This document shows positions 1 through 8,370 of a stretch of 64,000 nt of DNA, in pieces. How positions within the stretch are numbered: the stretch's first letter is position 1; each line of letters starts with the position of its first letter. The translations under genes were made by a program, and so were the position numbers. The stretch is taken from contig OZ241377.1 in NCBI GenBank assembly GCA_965200615.1, forward strand, positions 1,178,001 to 1,242,000, read 5' to 3'. The DNA is from Bin5 sp965200615 (lineage in GTDB: Bacteria; Chloroflexota; Anaerolineae; Caldilineales; Caldilineaceae). Below the pieces are notes generated by a model that was not told the origin of the DNA, ran no database searches, and saw only the letters and a list, made by a program, of their open reading frames with translations.

Positions 1-888
1 ACTGCCGACCTGATGGACTGCGACACCGTCGCAGCCGACTACCGCCAGGTCCTCGACCACATCGACGCCGCCATCCTCGCCGTGCCCCACCACCTCCACC
101 ATCCCATCGGCATCGACCTGCTGCGCCGCGGCAAACATCTGCTGATGGAGAAACCGCTGGCGAACTCGGAAGCCGAATGCCTCGACCTGATCGAGACCGC
201 CGAGCGCGTCGACCGTACCCTGATGGTCGCCTACTGCATGCGCTTTCACCCGATCGTCGTCGAGATGGAGCGTCTGCTCAAGGCCAAAACCTACGGCGAC
301 CTCTTCCAGCTGTCCATCTGGACCGAACAGCATACCCAGGGCGAGCCGGGCAGCTGGATGCACCGCAAAGAGACGCTCGGAGGCGGCCAGCTTTTCAGCC
401 ACGGCTGCCACTACATCGACATCCTGCTCGCCTGGATGGGGCAGCCCGTCTCCGGCGCCCATATCGGCGCCAACTTCGGCACGCCCTGGATGGAGGGCGA
501 GGGCACATCCAACGTCTCCCTCAAATTCGCCAGCGGCGCGCTCGGCTACCATTTCGGCACCTGGGGCGCCAAGGGCACGCGGCTGAAATACTCTTTCCAC
601 GCCCACTGCACCGAGGGCATGCTGGAAGGGCAGATCAGCCAGGGGAAACTGTTCCTTCATCAGAGCGCGCTTGAAGCGGAGAAAGGCAGCGAGCGGCTGC
701 TGTACCAGACAGCCGTGGGCAAGCACCTCGAGAACGAACTGATCCACTTCGTCGACTGCCTGGAGCACGCCCGCCGCCCGCTGACCGACGGCCGCCGCAG
801 CCTGCAAAGCCTGCGCGTCATCTGGAAGCTCTACGAAGCTGAAGCGCAGGGCGTGGTGGCCGACCTGCGCGGCATCGGCAACGAGTGA
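1..888 (+). CDS. Gfo/Idh/MocA family oxidoreductase, 5' end outside window
   Basis: The reading frame is open from base 1, so the N-terminus with its Rossmann glycine motif lies outside the window; the first ATG at 13 is internal. The visible part keeps the end of the nucleotide-binding domain, including the family signature LLMEKPLANSEAE (the EKP lysine that contacts NAD(P) and substrate), followed by the alpha/beta C-terminal domain with GGGQLFSHGCHYIDILLAW, whose histidines are typical of the sugar-binding site. Such enzymes oxidise or reduce hydroxyl groups of sugars, inositols or sugar acids in the cytoplasm. Two more members of the family follow on the same strand, so a multi-step sugar oxidation route is a reasonable inference. 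The substrate cannot be read from the sequence. Confidence 0.9.
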   Translation, partial: TADLMDCDTVAADYRQVLDHIDAAILAVPHHLHHPIGIDLLRRGKHLLMEKPLANSEAECLDLIETAERVDRTLMVAYCMRFHPIVVEMERLLKAKTYGDLFQLSIWTEQHTQGEPGSWMHRKETLGGGQLFSHGCHYIDILLAWMGQPVSGAHIGANFGTPWMEGEGTSNVSLKFASGALGYHFGTWGAKGTRLKYSFHAHCTEGMLEGQISQGKLFLHQSALEAEKGSERLLYQTAVGKHLENELIHFVDCLEHARRPLTDGRRSLQSLRVIWKLYEAEAQGVVADLRGIGNE

Positions 889-937
889 GGTTGCAGCAAC
901 TTCATATGACGAATATGCACGAAGACAGGGCTCTGAA

Positions 938-1153
938 CTAGACGAGCGTCAACGTCTGGACAGGCAGTGACTTCGCTTCGAGCGTTGACAGATTGGCAAT
1001 TTTACTGGCATGGTCGATATCGATGCCGACAAGTTGGCCGCTCTCATCGAAATCCAGAATGACGCCTGGGGCGACCTCTGTGGAATTCGTACTCGGTTTT
1101 TCGGAGAGGTCAATATAGAGGGAATCCGTGTCAGGATAGTAGTGGAGTTTCAT
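938..1153 (-). CDS. DUF2283 family small protein
   Basis: This 71-residue protein has the DUF2283 pattern: it opens MKLHYYPDTDSLYIDLSEKP and continues with a valine- and aspartate-rich beta segment (GVILDFDESGQLVGIDID). Full-length family members are about this size. DUF2283 genes are often found next to small DUF4258-type RelE-like toxins and are suspected antitoxins; no DUF4258 partner is visible on either side here, so it is an orphan. It sits antisense between two plus-strand oxidoreductase genes. Function is unknown; the antitoxin role is inference from family context elsewhere. Confidence 0.75.
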   Translation of the reverse strand: MKLHYYPDTDSLYIDLSEKPSTNSTEVAPGVILDFDESGQLVGIDIDHASKIANLSTLEAKSLPVQTLTLV

Positions 1154-1241
1154 AAGACTGTCCGAGTGTACTACAGGACTGGATGCAGATAAACTCGCAC
1201 ATGGCAGAGTCGATAGACAGACTCAGGAGAAAGAGGCAGAT

Positions 1242-2330
1242 ATGACAACACCAACATATCGTTTCGCAGTCATCGGCTTGGGCCGCCGCGGGCGCTACCA
1301 CATGGAGAGCATGGAGAGCCTCGAAGCGATGGAGGAAGCAGTGGTCCGCTGCGTCGCCGTGGCCGACCCGCGCAATCCCACTGCCGAGGAAGAGGAGCGC
1401 TTCGGATCCTCCTTCTACCACGACTATCGCCAGTTGCTGGCAAATACGCCCGACCTCGACTTCGTACTCGTCGGCAGCTACGCCGTCGATCATGTGGAAC
1501 ATGCGCTCGCCGCACTGCAACGCGGCATCCCCGTCTTTCTTGAGAAGGCCGTAGCCTTCTCCTGGGAGCAGACTGTGGAGCTGTATCAAGAGGTGGTCCG
1601 TCACCAGTACCTCCTCTTCATCGGCTTCAACCTGCGCCGCTTTCCCGCCACGCTCGCCATGAAACGCATCATCGATGAGGGCGCCCTCGGCCGCATTCAG
1701 AGCGTGCTCGGGCACGTCAACACCGGCAACCGCTGGTCGCAGGGCGTGTGGTCGCACTTCAGAACGCCGCCCTCCTCCACCCTGGTCGAAGGTAAACTCA
1801 CCCACGATACCGACACCATCCAGCACTGCCTCGGCGCCGAGGTCGTGGACTGCACCGCCACGATCACGCGCAACATCTGGACCGCAGGCGACGACAGGCC
1901 CATGACCGCAGGCGACTCCTGCTCCATCTCCGGCCTGCTCTCCAACGGCGTCCTCTACACCCTCCATCTCACCACCTCCGGGCCCGATTACGAACGGCGC
2001 TACGTCGTCAACGGCACGGGTGGACAGCTGGACGTCGTGATGCACAGCAGGCGCGCAGGCCAGACGCCCGCGGCGGTGACGCTCTGGCGCAACGATGAGG
2101 AGCCGCAAGCCATCGAGCTGCTGCCCGCCGTCGGCGGACACGGCGGCGCCGATTTCCGCATCCACCGCGACTTCATTGCCTGGCTCCAGTCCAACCCGGC
2201 AGGCCCCTACGACCCGCGCTCCATCCTGACCGGCATGGTTATCCCCTTCGCCGCGCAGGAATCCATGGCGACCGGCCGCCGCATCGACTGCGCCGCACGC
2301 CTGCATCAGGCCACCGCCGGCGTGAACTGA
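1242..2330 (+). CDS. Gfo/Idh/MocA family oxidoreductase
   Basis: A 362-residue protein of normal length for the family. The N-terminal Rossmann motif is VIGLGRRGRYH near residue 12, the EKP-type motif reads FLEKAVAF (proline replaced by alanine, lysine kept), and the C-terminal domain carries the histidine region KLTHDTDTIQHCLG. The ATG at 1242 is preceded by purine-rich AGGAGAAAGAGG. It likely acts as an NAD(P)-dependent sugar or sugar-acid dehydrogenase. Another family member starts 90 bases downstream on the same strand, so the two may be cotranscribed. The exact substrate is unknown. Confidence 0.9.
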   Translation: MTTPTYRFAVIGLGRRGRYHMESMESLEAMEEAVVRCVAVADPRNPTAEEEERFGSSFYHDYRQLLANTPDLDFVLVGSYAVDHVEHALAALQRGIPVFLEKAVAFSWEQTVELYQEVVRHQYLLFIGFNLRRFPATLAMKRIIDEGALGRIQSVLGHVNTGNRWSQGVWSHFRTPPSSTLVEGKLTHDTDTIQHCLGAEVVDCTATITRNIWTAGDDRPMTAGDSCSISGLLSNGVLYTLHLTTSGPDYERRYVVNGTGGQLDVVMHSRRAGQTPAAVTLWRNDEEPQAIELLPAVGGHGGADFRIHRDFIAWLQSNPAGPYDPRSILTGMVIPFAAQESMATGRRIDCAARLHQATAGVN

Positions 2331-2367
2331 GAAACGGGCAGAGAGATATGAGAAGCGGGCAAGAAGT

Positions 2368-2404
2368 TCTCACTCCTCTCTCCTCTTCACTCTTTCCTCT
2401 CCTT
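2368..2404 (+). repeat. Pyrimidine-rich leader tract (copy 1 of 3)
   Basis: An almost pure C/T tract built from CTCACTCCTCTCTCCTC-like units lies just before the ribosome binding site of the oxidoreductase gene at 2421. Closely similar tracts occur at 6793-6836 (reverse strand) and 58748-58780. Function is not known; it may be a dispersed intergenic repeat or an mRNA leader element. Confidence 0.5.
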
Positions 2405-2420
2405 TGAAAGGAAATTTCTT

Positions 2421-3491
2421 ATGCGCAGTTATCGCGTAGGCGTTGTCGGGCTGTACCGCGGGCTGGGTCCGGCGCGCGTCTTCGACCTCATGCCCGACTG
2501 CGACGTGGTCGCCGGCTGCGATATCGACGCCGGCGCCCTGGAACGGTTCGGCGCCCTCTTCCCCCAGTCCCGCCAGTACAGCGCATACGACGAAATGCTG
2601 GCGCACGGGCTGGACATCGTCTTCGTCGCCTCCCCCGTCCCTCTGCACTGCCAGCACACCGTGGCCGCGCTCGAGGCCGGCTGCCACGTCCTGCAGGAGG
2701 TCACGCTGGCCAGCAACATCGACGAATGTCGCCAGATTCTGGCGGCGGTGCAGGCCCACCCCCGCCAGAAGTTCATGCTGGCCGAGAATTGCTGCTACTG
2801 GGCGCATATTCTGAGCTGGCGGGAGATGTGGCGCCAGGGCCTGCTGGGCGACTTCATGTACGCCGAAGCCGAGTATATCCACGACACGCGCCATCTGCTG
2901 CGCCAGGCCGACGGCTCACCCACCTGGCGCGCGTCGATGCCGCCCATCCACTACTGCACCCACAGCCTCGGCCCGCTGCTTAAAGTGACCGGAGAGCGCT
3001 GCGTCGCGGCCAGCGGCCTGAGCGTCACCAGCGGAACCGGGGACCTGCCCGTTCGCGTCAAATCCGGCGCCGAGGTGGCCATTCTGCAGACGGCCAGCGG
3101 CGGTGTGATCAAGATTCTGGTCGCCTTTGGCATCACCCGCGAGCCGATGTTCCACTACTATTCGATCTACGGCGCCGGCGGCGTCCTCGAGACCTCGCGC
3201 CCGCCGACCAGCCCGCTGCAGACCAACGCATGGCTGGATTCGGTGCCGCATCTGAACAACATGATCGAGATGCCGATCACCGAGAACGTGACCGACGCGC
3301 CGCCCACAGCGATGCAAGGCGGTCACGGCGCCGCCGAGTACATGATGATCCAGGACTTCGTCGCCTGCATCCGCAACGACACCCCGCCCCCGCTCGACAT
3401 CCACGCCGCGCTTAGAATGGCGCTCCCCGGCATGTGCGCGCGCCAAAGCGCGCTGCAGGGCGGGCAGATGGTGGAGATTCCGGATTGGTAG
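2421..3491 (+). CDS. Gfo/Idh/MocA family protein with altered EKP motif
   Basis: A 356-residue relative of the two preceding oxidoreductases. The N-terminus shows a glycine-rich loop (GVVGLYRGLGPARVF) and the usual succession of beta strands, but where the family normally has EKP this protein reads LQEVTLASN, so the conserved lysine is absent. The C-terminal domain is recognisable (HYCTHSLGPLL supplies histidines). The start is supported by AAAGGAAA upstream of the ATG. It may use a different mechanism, act on another substrate, or be a non-catalytic partner of the neighbouring enzymes. Same-strand clustering with two canonical homologues suggests joint function. Confidence 0.85.
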   Translation: MRSYRVGVVGLYRGLGPARVFDLMPDCDVVAGCDIDAGALERFGALFPQSRQYSAYDEMLAHGLDIVFVASPVPLHCQHTVAALEAGCHVLQEVTLASNIDECRQILAAVQAHPRQKFMLAENCCYWAHILSWREMWRQGLLGDFMYAEAEYIHDTRHLLRQADGSPTWRASMPPIHYCTHSLGPLLKVTGERCVAASGLSVTSGTGDLPVRVKSGAEVAILQTASGGVIKILVAFGITREPMFHYYSIYGAGGVLETSRPPTSPLQTNAWLDSVPHLNNMIEMPITENVTDAPPTAMQGGHGAAEYMMIQDFVACIRNDTPPPLDIHAALRMALPGMCARQSALQGGQMVEIPDW

Positions 3492-3555
3492 ACATGGTAG
3501 AATAGCAGAGGCAAACTTTGAGTATATACAAGGAGGCGGTTACGGAGGTGACGAC

Positions 3556-4746
3556 ATGAGCGACCCGATCCCCGTTAATCCCGATGTGCTGCGCTGGGCG
3601 CGTGTGAGCATGCGTCTTTCTCTGGAAGAGGTGGCGGGGCGCATGAACAAGAGAGTGTCGGATATCGAGGCCTGGGAGCGCGGCGACGAATCTCCGACCT
3701 ATATCCAGTTGGAAAGACTGGCTTACGATGTCTATAAGCGACCGGTCGCTCTATTCTTCTTTCCCGATGTCCCGGATGAGGATTCCGTTGAGCAGTCGTT
3801 TCGTACTCTGCCGGAGCAGGAACTGCAGCGTATGCCCCCGCGTATCCTTTTTCTGCTGCGCAGGGCCAGAGTGTTTCAACTGAACCTTGCTGAACTGTAT
3901 GAAGGGGTGAATCCGGCAAACCGCCAGATACTGCGGGACTTGAACTTCGTGCCATCTGTCGAAGCAAGCGCAATGGCGGAACATGTCCGGGCCTATCTGG
4001 GCATCGGTCTGACAGAACAACAGAGTTGGGGCGATGCGGATGACGCCCTCAAACGCTGGCGAACGGTTTTGGAAGATCACGGTGTTTTCGTATTCAAGGA
4101 CAGTTTCAATCCACCGGGAAAGCAGAGGGGGGATAGCGTAGAAAGCGCTTTTTCCGGCTTCTGCCTGTACGACCCGGACTTTCCCGTCATCTACGTCAAC
4201 AACAACAAGGCCAAGAACCGGCAGATCTTCACCCTGTTCCATGAGTTGGCGCATCTGTTGATGCACACCGGCGGGGTGGATACGCGACAGGACGACTATA
4301 TTGAATATCTGACCGGCAATAACAGGCGCATAGAGATACTCTGCAATCGTTTTGCCGCCGAATTTCTGGTGCCAACTGGTGATTTTCAAGCGCGGCAGGC
4401 GGGCAAGCCCATTCATGATGGAGCGATTGGAGAATGGGCCGGACTATATGGGGTGAGTCGCGAGACTATCCTGCGGCGACTGCTCGATTGGGGGCGAGTA
4501 AGCCAACAGGACTATGAAGAAAAGACGCGGCAATGGCGGAAGGAGCGGAAAGAAAGCAGTGGCTCGGGTGGAAATTATTATCTGACCCGAGGCGCCTACC
4601 TGGGGGAAAAATACATTGAAGCCGTGTTCAGCAGTTACCACACGGGGAAAGTGTCCCTGGAGCAGGCCGCTGACTATCTGGATGTAAAGACGAGGAATGT
4701 TGCTGGAATGGAAGAGTGGCTATTTGAGCAGGGGGAGGCGCCGTGA
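3556..4746 (+). CDS. Xre HTH plus ImmA/IrrE metallopeptidase fusion
   Basis: Residues about 8-65 form an Xre-type helix-turn-helix (LSLEEVAGRMNKRVSDIEAWERG). The C-terminal half is an ImmA/IrrE-type zinc peptidase with the HExxH signature FHELAHLLMH at residues 229-233. At 396 residues it matches the usual length of these two-domain regulators, which bind DNA and may cleave a repressor or partner. A strong ribosome binding site (GGAGGTGA) precedes the ATG. The next gene, a DUF4411 PIN-like protein, overlaps its stop by four bases, so translation is probably coupled. The pair resembles a toxin-antitoxin or stress-response module in which this is the regulatory component. Confidence 0.88.
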   Translation: MSDPIPVNPDVLRWARVSMRLSLEEVAGRMNKRVSDIEAWERGDESPTYIQLERLAYDVYKRPVALFFFPDVPDEDSVEQSFRTLPEQELQRMPPRILFLLRRARVFQLNLAELYEGVNPANRQILRDLNFVPSVEASAMAEHVRAYLGIGLTEQQSWGDADDALKRWRTVLEDHGVFVFKDSFNPPGKQRGDSVESAFSGFCLYDPDFPVIYVNNNKAKNRQIFTLFHELAHLLMHTGGVDTRQDDYIEYLTGNNRRIEILCNRFAAEFLVPTGDFQARQAGKPIHDGAIGEWAGLYGVSRETILRRLLDWGRVSQQDYEEKTRQWRKERKESSGSGGNYYLTRGAYLGEKYIEAVFSSYHTGKVSLEQAADYLDVKTRNVAGMEEWLFEQGEAP

Positions 4747-5228
4747 CGGTATACGTGTTCGATAGCAGCCCACTTATCGATCTTTTCCATCACTACTATC
4801 GCGAACGGTTTCCCTCTCTATGGCAACATTTCGACGGTATGGTTTCAGACGGGCGTATTACATCAACGCGAGAGGTCGGCAATGAGATACAAGGTCACGG
4901 GGACAAACTGGCAGAATGGTTCGAGGAGCTTGGAGATAACCGGAAGAATGTATTTGTTACGCCAACCCCTGCGGAGCTAGAGGTTGTCACTGAGATATTC
5001 AATATTCGTCATTTCCAGGCCATGATTCGAAAGAAGCAGCGTTTGGAAGGAAGATCAGTCGCCGACCCATTCGTTATCGCAAGAGCCAAATGTTTGGACA
5101 ATGGTTGTGTCGTAACGAGAGAGAAACACAAGCCTAACTCCGCGCAAATCCCGAATGTATGTGAATATTTCGGGGTTGACTGGACAGATCTTGAAGGATT
5201 TATGGAACGTGAGCAGTGGCGCTTCTGA
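4743..5228 (+). CDS. DUF4411 PIN-like nuclease
   Basis: A 161-residue protein beginning VYVFDSSPLIDLFHHYY, the first acidic strand of a PIN domain, with further acidic positions at TSTREVGNEIQGHGD and SVADPFVIARAKCLDNGCVV, as expected for the metal-binding pocket of DUF4411 family nucleases. It begins with GTG and overlaps the preceding Xre-ImmA gene by four bases (GTGA). Likely an RNase-type toxin or effector whose partner is the upstream regulator. The target is unknown. Length and motif set look complete, so this module appears intact, unlike several other toxin genes in the window. Confidence 0.82.
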   Translation: MTVYVFDSSPLIDLFHHYYRERFPSLWQHFDGMVSDGRITSTREVGNEIQGHGDKLAEWFEELGDNRKNVFVTPTPAELEVVTEIFNIRHFQAMIRKKQRLEGRSVADPFVIARAKCLDNGCVVTREKHKPNSAQIPNVCEYFGVDWTDLEGFMEREQWRF

Positions 5229-5477
5229 GGATCATGAGCTACACCCTCCACTGACACGCATTCGATAAATGCATACGAGAGCAGCGCGCATTGTTTCGAC
5301 TGCTTTCCGGCCGCGAGTTCTCTACAGCAAGGAAGCTGTCCGCAAAGCTGGACGGCAAAGATGAAGGGATGTACAATGGCCGCTGCGCGTGTCGGCGAAT
5401 GCAGGACAGAAGGCTGGATAAATCAGAATGAGAAGAGCCTTGACTGCAATTGGACATTTCGCGCAGGAGGACAGCAA

Positions 5478-5759
5478 ATGGGTACAGTTCGGGCGAAAAT
5501 GGTGTCTCTGGCGCATCGGTTTTTACTGTGGACACTGCCGGAATTGCGGCGAGCCGTTGATGAACTGGTAGAAGATGCCGGCCGATCACGGGAGTTCTAT
5601 CTGCGTGAAATCATCGAGCGCGGATTGGAAGAGACCGAGGATTATTACCTGGCGAGCGCATCGGCGGACCGGATTCGTCAAGGCGTAGAGCGAACGTACA
5701 GCGATGAAGAGATAAGAGCCGATCTTGGCTTGGACGATAAGGTACGTTCCCGCATCTAG
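5478..5759 (+). CDS. RelB/CopG-like antitoxin
   Basis: The protein (93 residues from the ATG at 5478, which has AGGAGG seven bases upstream) contains LRRAVDELVEDAGRSREFYLREIIERGLEETEDYYL and ends in a segment typical of RelB-type antitoxins (RIRQGVERTYSDEEIRADLGL). These are ribbon-helix-helix DNA-binding proteins that neutralise a RelE/ParE toxin. The toxin start overlaps its 3' end, as is usual for such pairs, but that toxin is truncated. The N-terminal strand is poorly conserved, so this antitoxin may itself be diverging. An ATG at 5499 is an alternative start. Confidence 0.65.
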   Translation: MGTVRAKMVSLAHRFLLWTLPELRRAVDELVEDAGRSREFYLREIIERGLEETEDYYLASASADRIRQGVERTYSDEEIRADLGLDDKVRSRI

Positions 5760-5919
5760 ACGTCAGTTGCGGAGATTAGACAAGCAAGCAGCCCAACTCA
5801 CCGCAAAGACGCAACCGTCCCAGAAGTTCTGCCGGGACAGTTCTTTGCTTCAATATAGGCGCCAGAGAGACAGCGGGTCTGAATTGATTTTCGTGAGGGA
5901 GAAAATCCCCTACAACTGA
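5725..5919 (+). pseudogene. Truncated RelE/ParE-type toxin
   Basis: A TTG-initiated frame overlapping the end of the antitoxin gene encodes MAWTIRYVPASRRQLRRLDK, the typical first strand and helix of a RelE/ParE toxin. After about residue 24 the similarity stops; the remaining residues to 5919 look unrelated and the catalytic C-terminal strands are missing. The normal length would be 85-95 residues. I read this as a toxin remnant left after a deletion whose junction lies near base 5800. The call depends on the N-terminal motif and on its position directly behind an antitoxin. Confidence 0.6.
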
Positions 5920-6704
5920 CTCCGCACCTCGGCCGTAATCTGGTCCATCGCCAGGATCATGTAGCCGCAGTCGTCGCCCACCTGCAGCCACTGCACACCG
6001 CGTTTCGCCATACCCAGCGCAAAGCGCGCATCAGGCGCCATGCCAGCCCCTACGAACAGACCGGCCGCACGCGTACGGGCGATGATGCTGTCCACCGCCT
6101 CGATCACGGTCGGATGTTCCACGTCACCCAGCAGCCCCAATGACGCCGAAAGGTCCCAGGGCCCCAGCGTGATCGAGTCCAGCCCTTCGATGGCCAGGAT
6201 ATCGTCCAGCGCGGCAAAAGCCTCTGCGTTCTCGATCTGGACGGCCACGAAGATCTCCCGGTTGGCCCGCTCGGTGTAAGCGTTGCCGCCGTCGCGCCCG
6301 TAGTTGGCGGGCACGCGCGGCCCATAGCCGCGCTCGCCCAGGGGCGGGTAGCGGCAGCTGTTGACCACATCCTGCACCTCAGCCGCCGAGCGCACCTGCG
6401 GCACGATGATCCCGTCCGCGCCCGCGTCCAGCACCGGCTTGATGAAGGGGGTGCCGCTGCCGGGCACGCGCACAAGCGCCGACCTGCTGCGCGCCTTCGC
6501 CGCCAGCAGATGCCCACCCAGCGCCTCCGCGCTCATCATGCTGTGCTCCAGGTCGATCCAGAAAAAGTCGGCCGAATCGCCGAGCGCGTCGGTCGCGTGC
6601 GGGTCGGTCAGCGTGATCGATGCGCCGATACAGATATCGCCACCCGCCATCTTGGCGCGGAAGGCTGCAACGGGTGAGGGTTGGGTTTCGTTTGTCATGG
6701 TCAC
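5910..6704 (-). CDS. HpcH/HpaI family aldolase
   Basis: A 264-residue TIM-barrel enzyme of the HpcH/HpaI aldolase / citrate lyase-beta-like family. Visible features are FFWIDLEHSMMSAEALGGHL near the N-terminus, GADGIIVPQVRSAAEVQDVV, the RGYGPRVPANYG loop, and VQIENAEAFAALDDI with the metal-binding glutamate. Members catalyse reversible retro-aldol cleavage of 2-keto-3-deoxy sugar acids or 4-hydroxy-2-oxo acids, giving pyruvate and an aldehyde. In this neighbourhood a role in sugar-acid breakdown (rhamnonate- or galactarate-type pathways) is likely, but the specific substrate is not determined. It stands alone on the minus strand between toxin-antitoxin genes. Confidence 0.85.
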   Translation of the reverse strand: MTMTNETQPSPVAAFRAKMAGGDICIGASITLTDPHATDALGDSADFFWIDLEHSMMSAEALGGHLLAAKARSRSALVRVPGSGTPFIKPVLDAGADGIIVPQVRSAAEVQDVVNSCRYPPLGERGYGPRVPANYGRDGGNAYTERANREIFVAVQIENAEAFAALDDILAIEGLDSITLGPWDLSASLGLLGDVEHPTVIEAVDSIIARTRAAGLFVGAGMAPDARFALGMAKRGVQWLQVGDDCGYMILAMDQITAEVRSQL

Positions 6705-6792
6705 CTGCGTTGGGAGTGGTGGTTGGGTTGCACGCCGGCCGCGGCGCGCTCTGCAGGTGCAGTGTTTACCAATTCAGACGAAAAGACAAACT

Positions 6793-6836
6793 GGAACTGC
6801 TGAGGAGAGAGTTAAGAGGAGAGAGGAGTGAGAGCG
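6793..6836 (-). repeat. Pyrimidine-rich leader tract (copy 2 of 3)
   Basis: On the minus strand this reads as a C/T tract with CTCACTCCTCTCTCCTCTTAA, very similar to the tract at 2368-2404. It lies about 90-130 bases upstream of the minus-strand aldolase gene starting at 6704, so, as in copy 1, the pyrimidine side is on the coding strand of the next gene. Confidence 0.5.
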
Positions 6837-6853
6837 CTCTGCCTGCTTCTCGA

Positions 6854-7156
6854 TCATACCGCCTGCGGCCGGTAGCGCTCGACCTTGATCTGATCTTCGT
6901 TTCTGCGCGCCTGCGCCAGATCATAGGCGGTTTGCCGCTGCAGCCAGAACCCGGCGTTCGACCATCCGGCTTTCTCCAGGCGAATAGCCATCTCCGGTGA
7001 AATGCCCGCGTGACCATTCAGCACGCGTGAAAGCGTGTGGCGGGCCACGCCCAACACCTTCGCCGCTTCAGTGACATTGAGGCCAAGCGGGTCCAGACAG
7101 TTTTCCTTTATGCTGCTGCCAGGATGCGGCGGATTCTTCATAGCCATGATTGTCAT
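6854..7156 (-). CDS. higA: HigA-family antitoxin
   Basis: A 100-residue protein opening with the HigA signature PPHPGSSIKENCLDPLGLNV, followed by an Xre helix-turn-helix (TEAAKVLGVARHTLSRVLNG, then ISPEMAIRLEKAGWSNAGFW). It binds and neutralises the HigB toxin encoded immediately upstream, and represses their shared promoter. The gap to the toxin stop is only six bases, so the two are cotranscribed in the toxin-first order characteristic of HigBA. An internal ATG at 7141 is an alternative start. Confidence 0.9.
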   Translation of the reverse strand: MTIMAMKNPPHPGSSIKENCLDPLGLNVTEAAKVLGVARHTLSRVLNGHAGISPEMAIRLEKAGWSNAGFWLQRQTAYDLAQARRNEDQIKVERYRPQAV

Positions 7157-7162
7157 CTCATG

Positions 7163-7441
7163 TCAGTGGTAGTCGACCAAGTCGACATCATAGGCGTCAC
7201 CATCTTCGAAACGGAAGATGATTCGCCAATTGGCAGAAACTGAAATGCTCCAATATCCCCTCATATTTCCCTTCAGGGGATGAAGCCGGTAGCCTGGTAG
7301 ATCGAGGTCTGAAGGTTTGCTGGCGCTGTCAAGGTCCGCCAAAGCAAGTGCTATCCGTCGCGCTTGGTCAGCACCCACTCTGCTGGAGTCCCCGCGCGTA
7401 TACAACAGCCGAAGTCCTCGGTGCCGAAATGTCTGAATCAT
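7163..7441 (-). CDS. higB: HigB/RelE-type toxin
   Basis: Starting at MIQTFRHRGLRLLYTRGD (ATG at 7441; an upstream ATG at 7468 would add nine unlikely residues) this 92-residue protein matches the HigB plasmid-maintenance killer family: an N-terminal helix pair, then LPGYRLHPLKGNMRGYWSIS and NWRIIFRFEDGDAYDVDLVDYH, the strand that carries conserved RelE-fold residues. It is a ribosome-dependent mRNA interferase in characterised relatives. It is complete and precedes higA by six bases, so this is the one apparently intact classical toxin-antitoxin pair in the window. Confidence 0.88.
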   Translation of the reverse strand: MIQTFRHRGLRLLYTRGDSSRVGADQARRIALALADLDSASKPSDLDLPGYRLHPLKGNMRGYWSISVSANWRIIFRFEDGDAYDVDLVDYH

Positions 7442-7722
7442 ACGATAGTGTACCGCACCCCGATACATCTGCCAACATCAGCCTGCTGTGGAGAGCATCC
7501 CAGAATGACAGCGCGCTATTTACAGTTGACGGGCCAGTTCTGCGTAAGTCAATTACACTGAAAGGAACCTGATTCTGTACTTGAAAGTTGCCTACCTTCA
7601 ACCTCACCTCCTCTTGGCAGCTACACATGGCGATAGACAATCTGCATGTCTATTATCATTCGCCCTTAGTCCCGTGATATGATTTTCCGGACCGGCAGGC
7701 GGTGTGGACCTGGAGAAGCGCC

Positions 7723-8370
7723 ATGATCACCTCAGTTCGACTTGTCAATTTCAAAAACTTCGCTGACGAAACGCTGCGCGTCGGCCCATTCACCGTCATC
7801 GTCGGCGCCAACGCCAGCGGCAAGAGCAACATCCGCGACGCTTTTCGCGTCCTGCACGGTATCGGCCGCGGCTATACGCTGGCTGAGATCTTCGGTGGGA
7901 AATACGGCGTCGGCGGCCAGGTCGAATGGGCCGGGGTGCGCGGCGCGATGAACGAAATCATCCACTTCAACCAGCCCTCGTTCGCGCTTCGGGTCGTAGT
8001 GGAGGACTTCACATATACAATCAAGGTCGGTAGGGATGAAGATAGGGACGGAGCTTTCCAGGTGACAGAGGAAAGTCTCAAACACATCGCAAACAGGATC
8101 TATTCGACCCAATCAGAACGTGGAAACCTTCATTTTCTGCGGCCCGGCGATGGGGAACTGCTTCTGCACTGGGACAGGAGCTTTTTGCCAGGGGACGTTC
8201 AAAAACACTTCCGTGGTCTGTCGCCTCGAAGATGCGGACAACGCCATCATTCGCCCTGTTGCAGAACTGCCGCGCGCAGGCGAGTTGCGAAAGTCCCAAG
8301 GGCTGGGGCGCCTCCTGACTGGCGGTTGGCTGGAGACCGTGCTCGCCTTTACCGAAGGGGATCCCGTTGA
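7723..8370 (+). pseudogene. Broken AAA/SMC-like ATPase
   Basis: The ATG at 7723 follows GGAG and starts MITSVRLVNFKNFADETLRV, then a Walker A motif (IVGANASGKSN), typical of OLD/RecF-like AAA ATPases in phage-defence and DNA-repair systems. After about residue 130 the original frame loses its sense, while the +1 frame (to 8431) carries a plausible C-terminal part (RLEDADNAIIRPVAEL and LGRLLTGGWLETVL). No ABC signature or Walker B motif is present and the total is far shorter than a normal 350-400 residue member. The middle has therefore been deleted and the frame changed. The next reading frame is a nuclease-like protein, the usual partner type. Confidence 0.6.

Noticed and set aside
1131..2306. 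Long minus-strand frame opposite the oxidoreductase at 1242
   Set aside because: It is a GC-rich antisense shadow with histidine/alanine/glycine-rich composition and no family motif; similar shadows occur opposite 19192-20607, 49333-50670, 54467-56317, 58857-60038 and 61834-63393.
5229..5477. Small open frame (FRLLSGREFSTARKLSAKL) upstream of the RelB-like gene
   Set aside because: Weak resemblance to a helix-turn-helix only, no start or ribosome binding site; not enough to call a gene or remnant.
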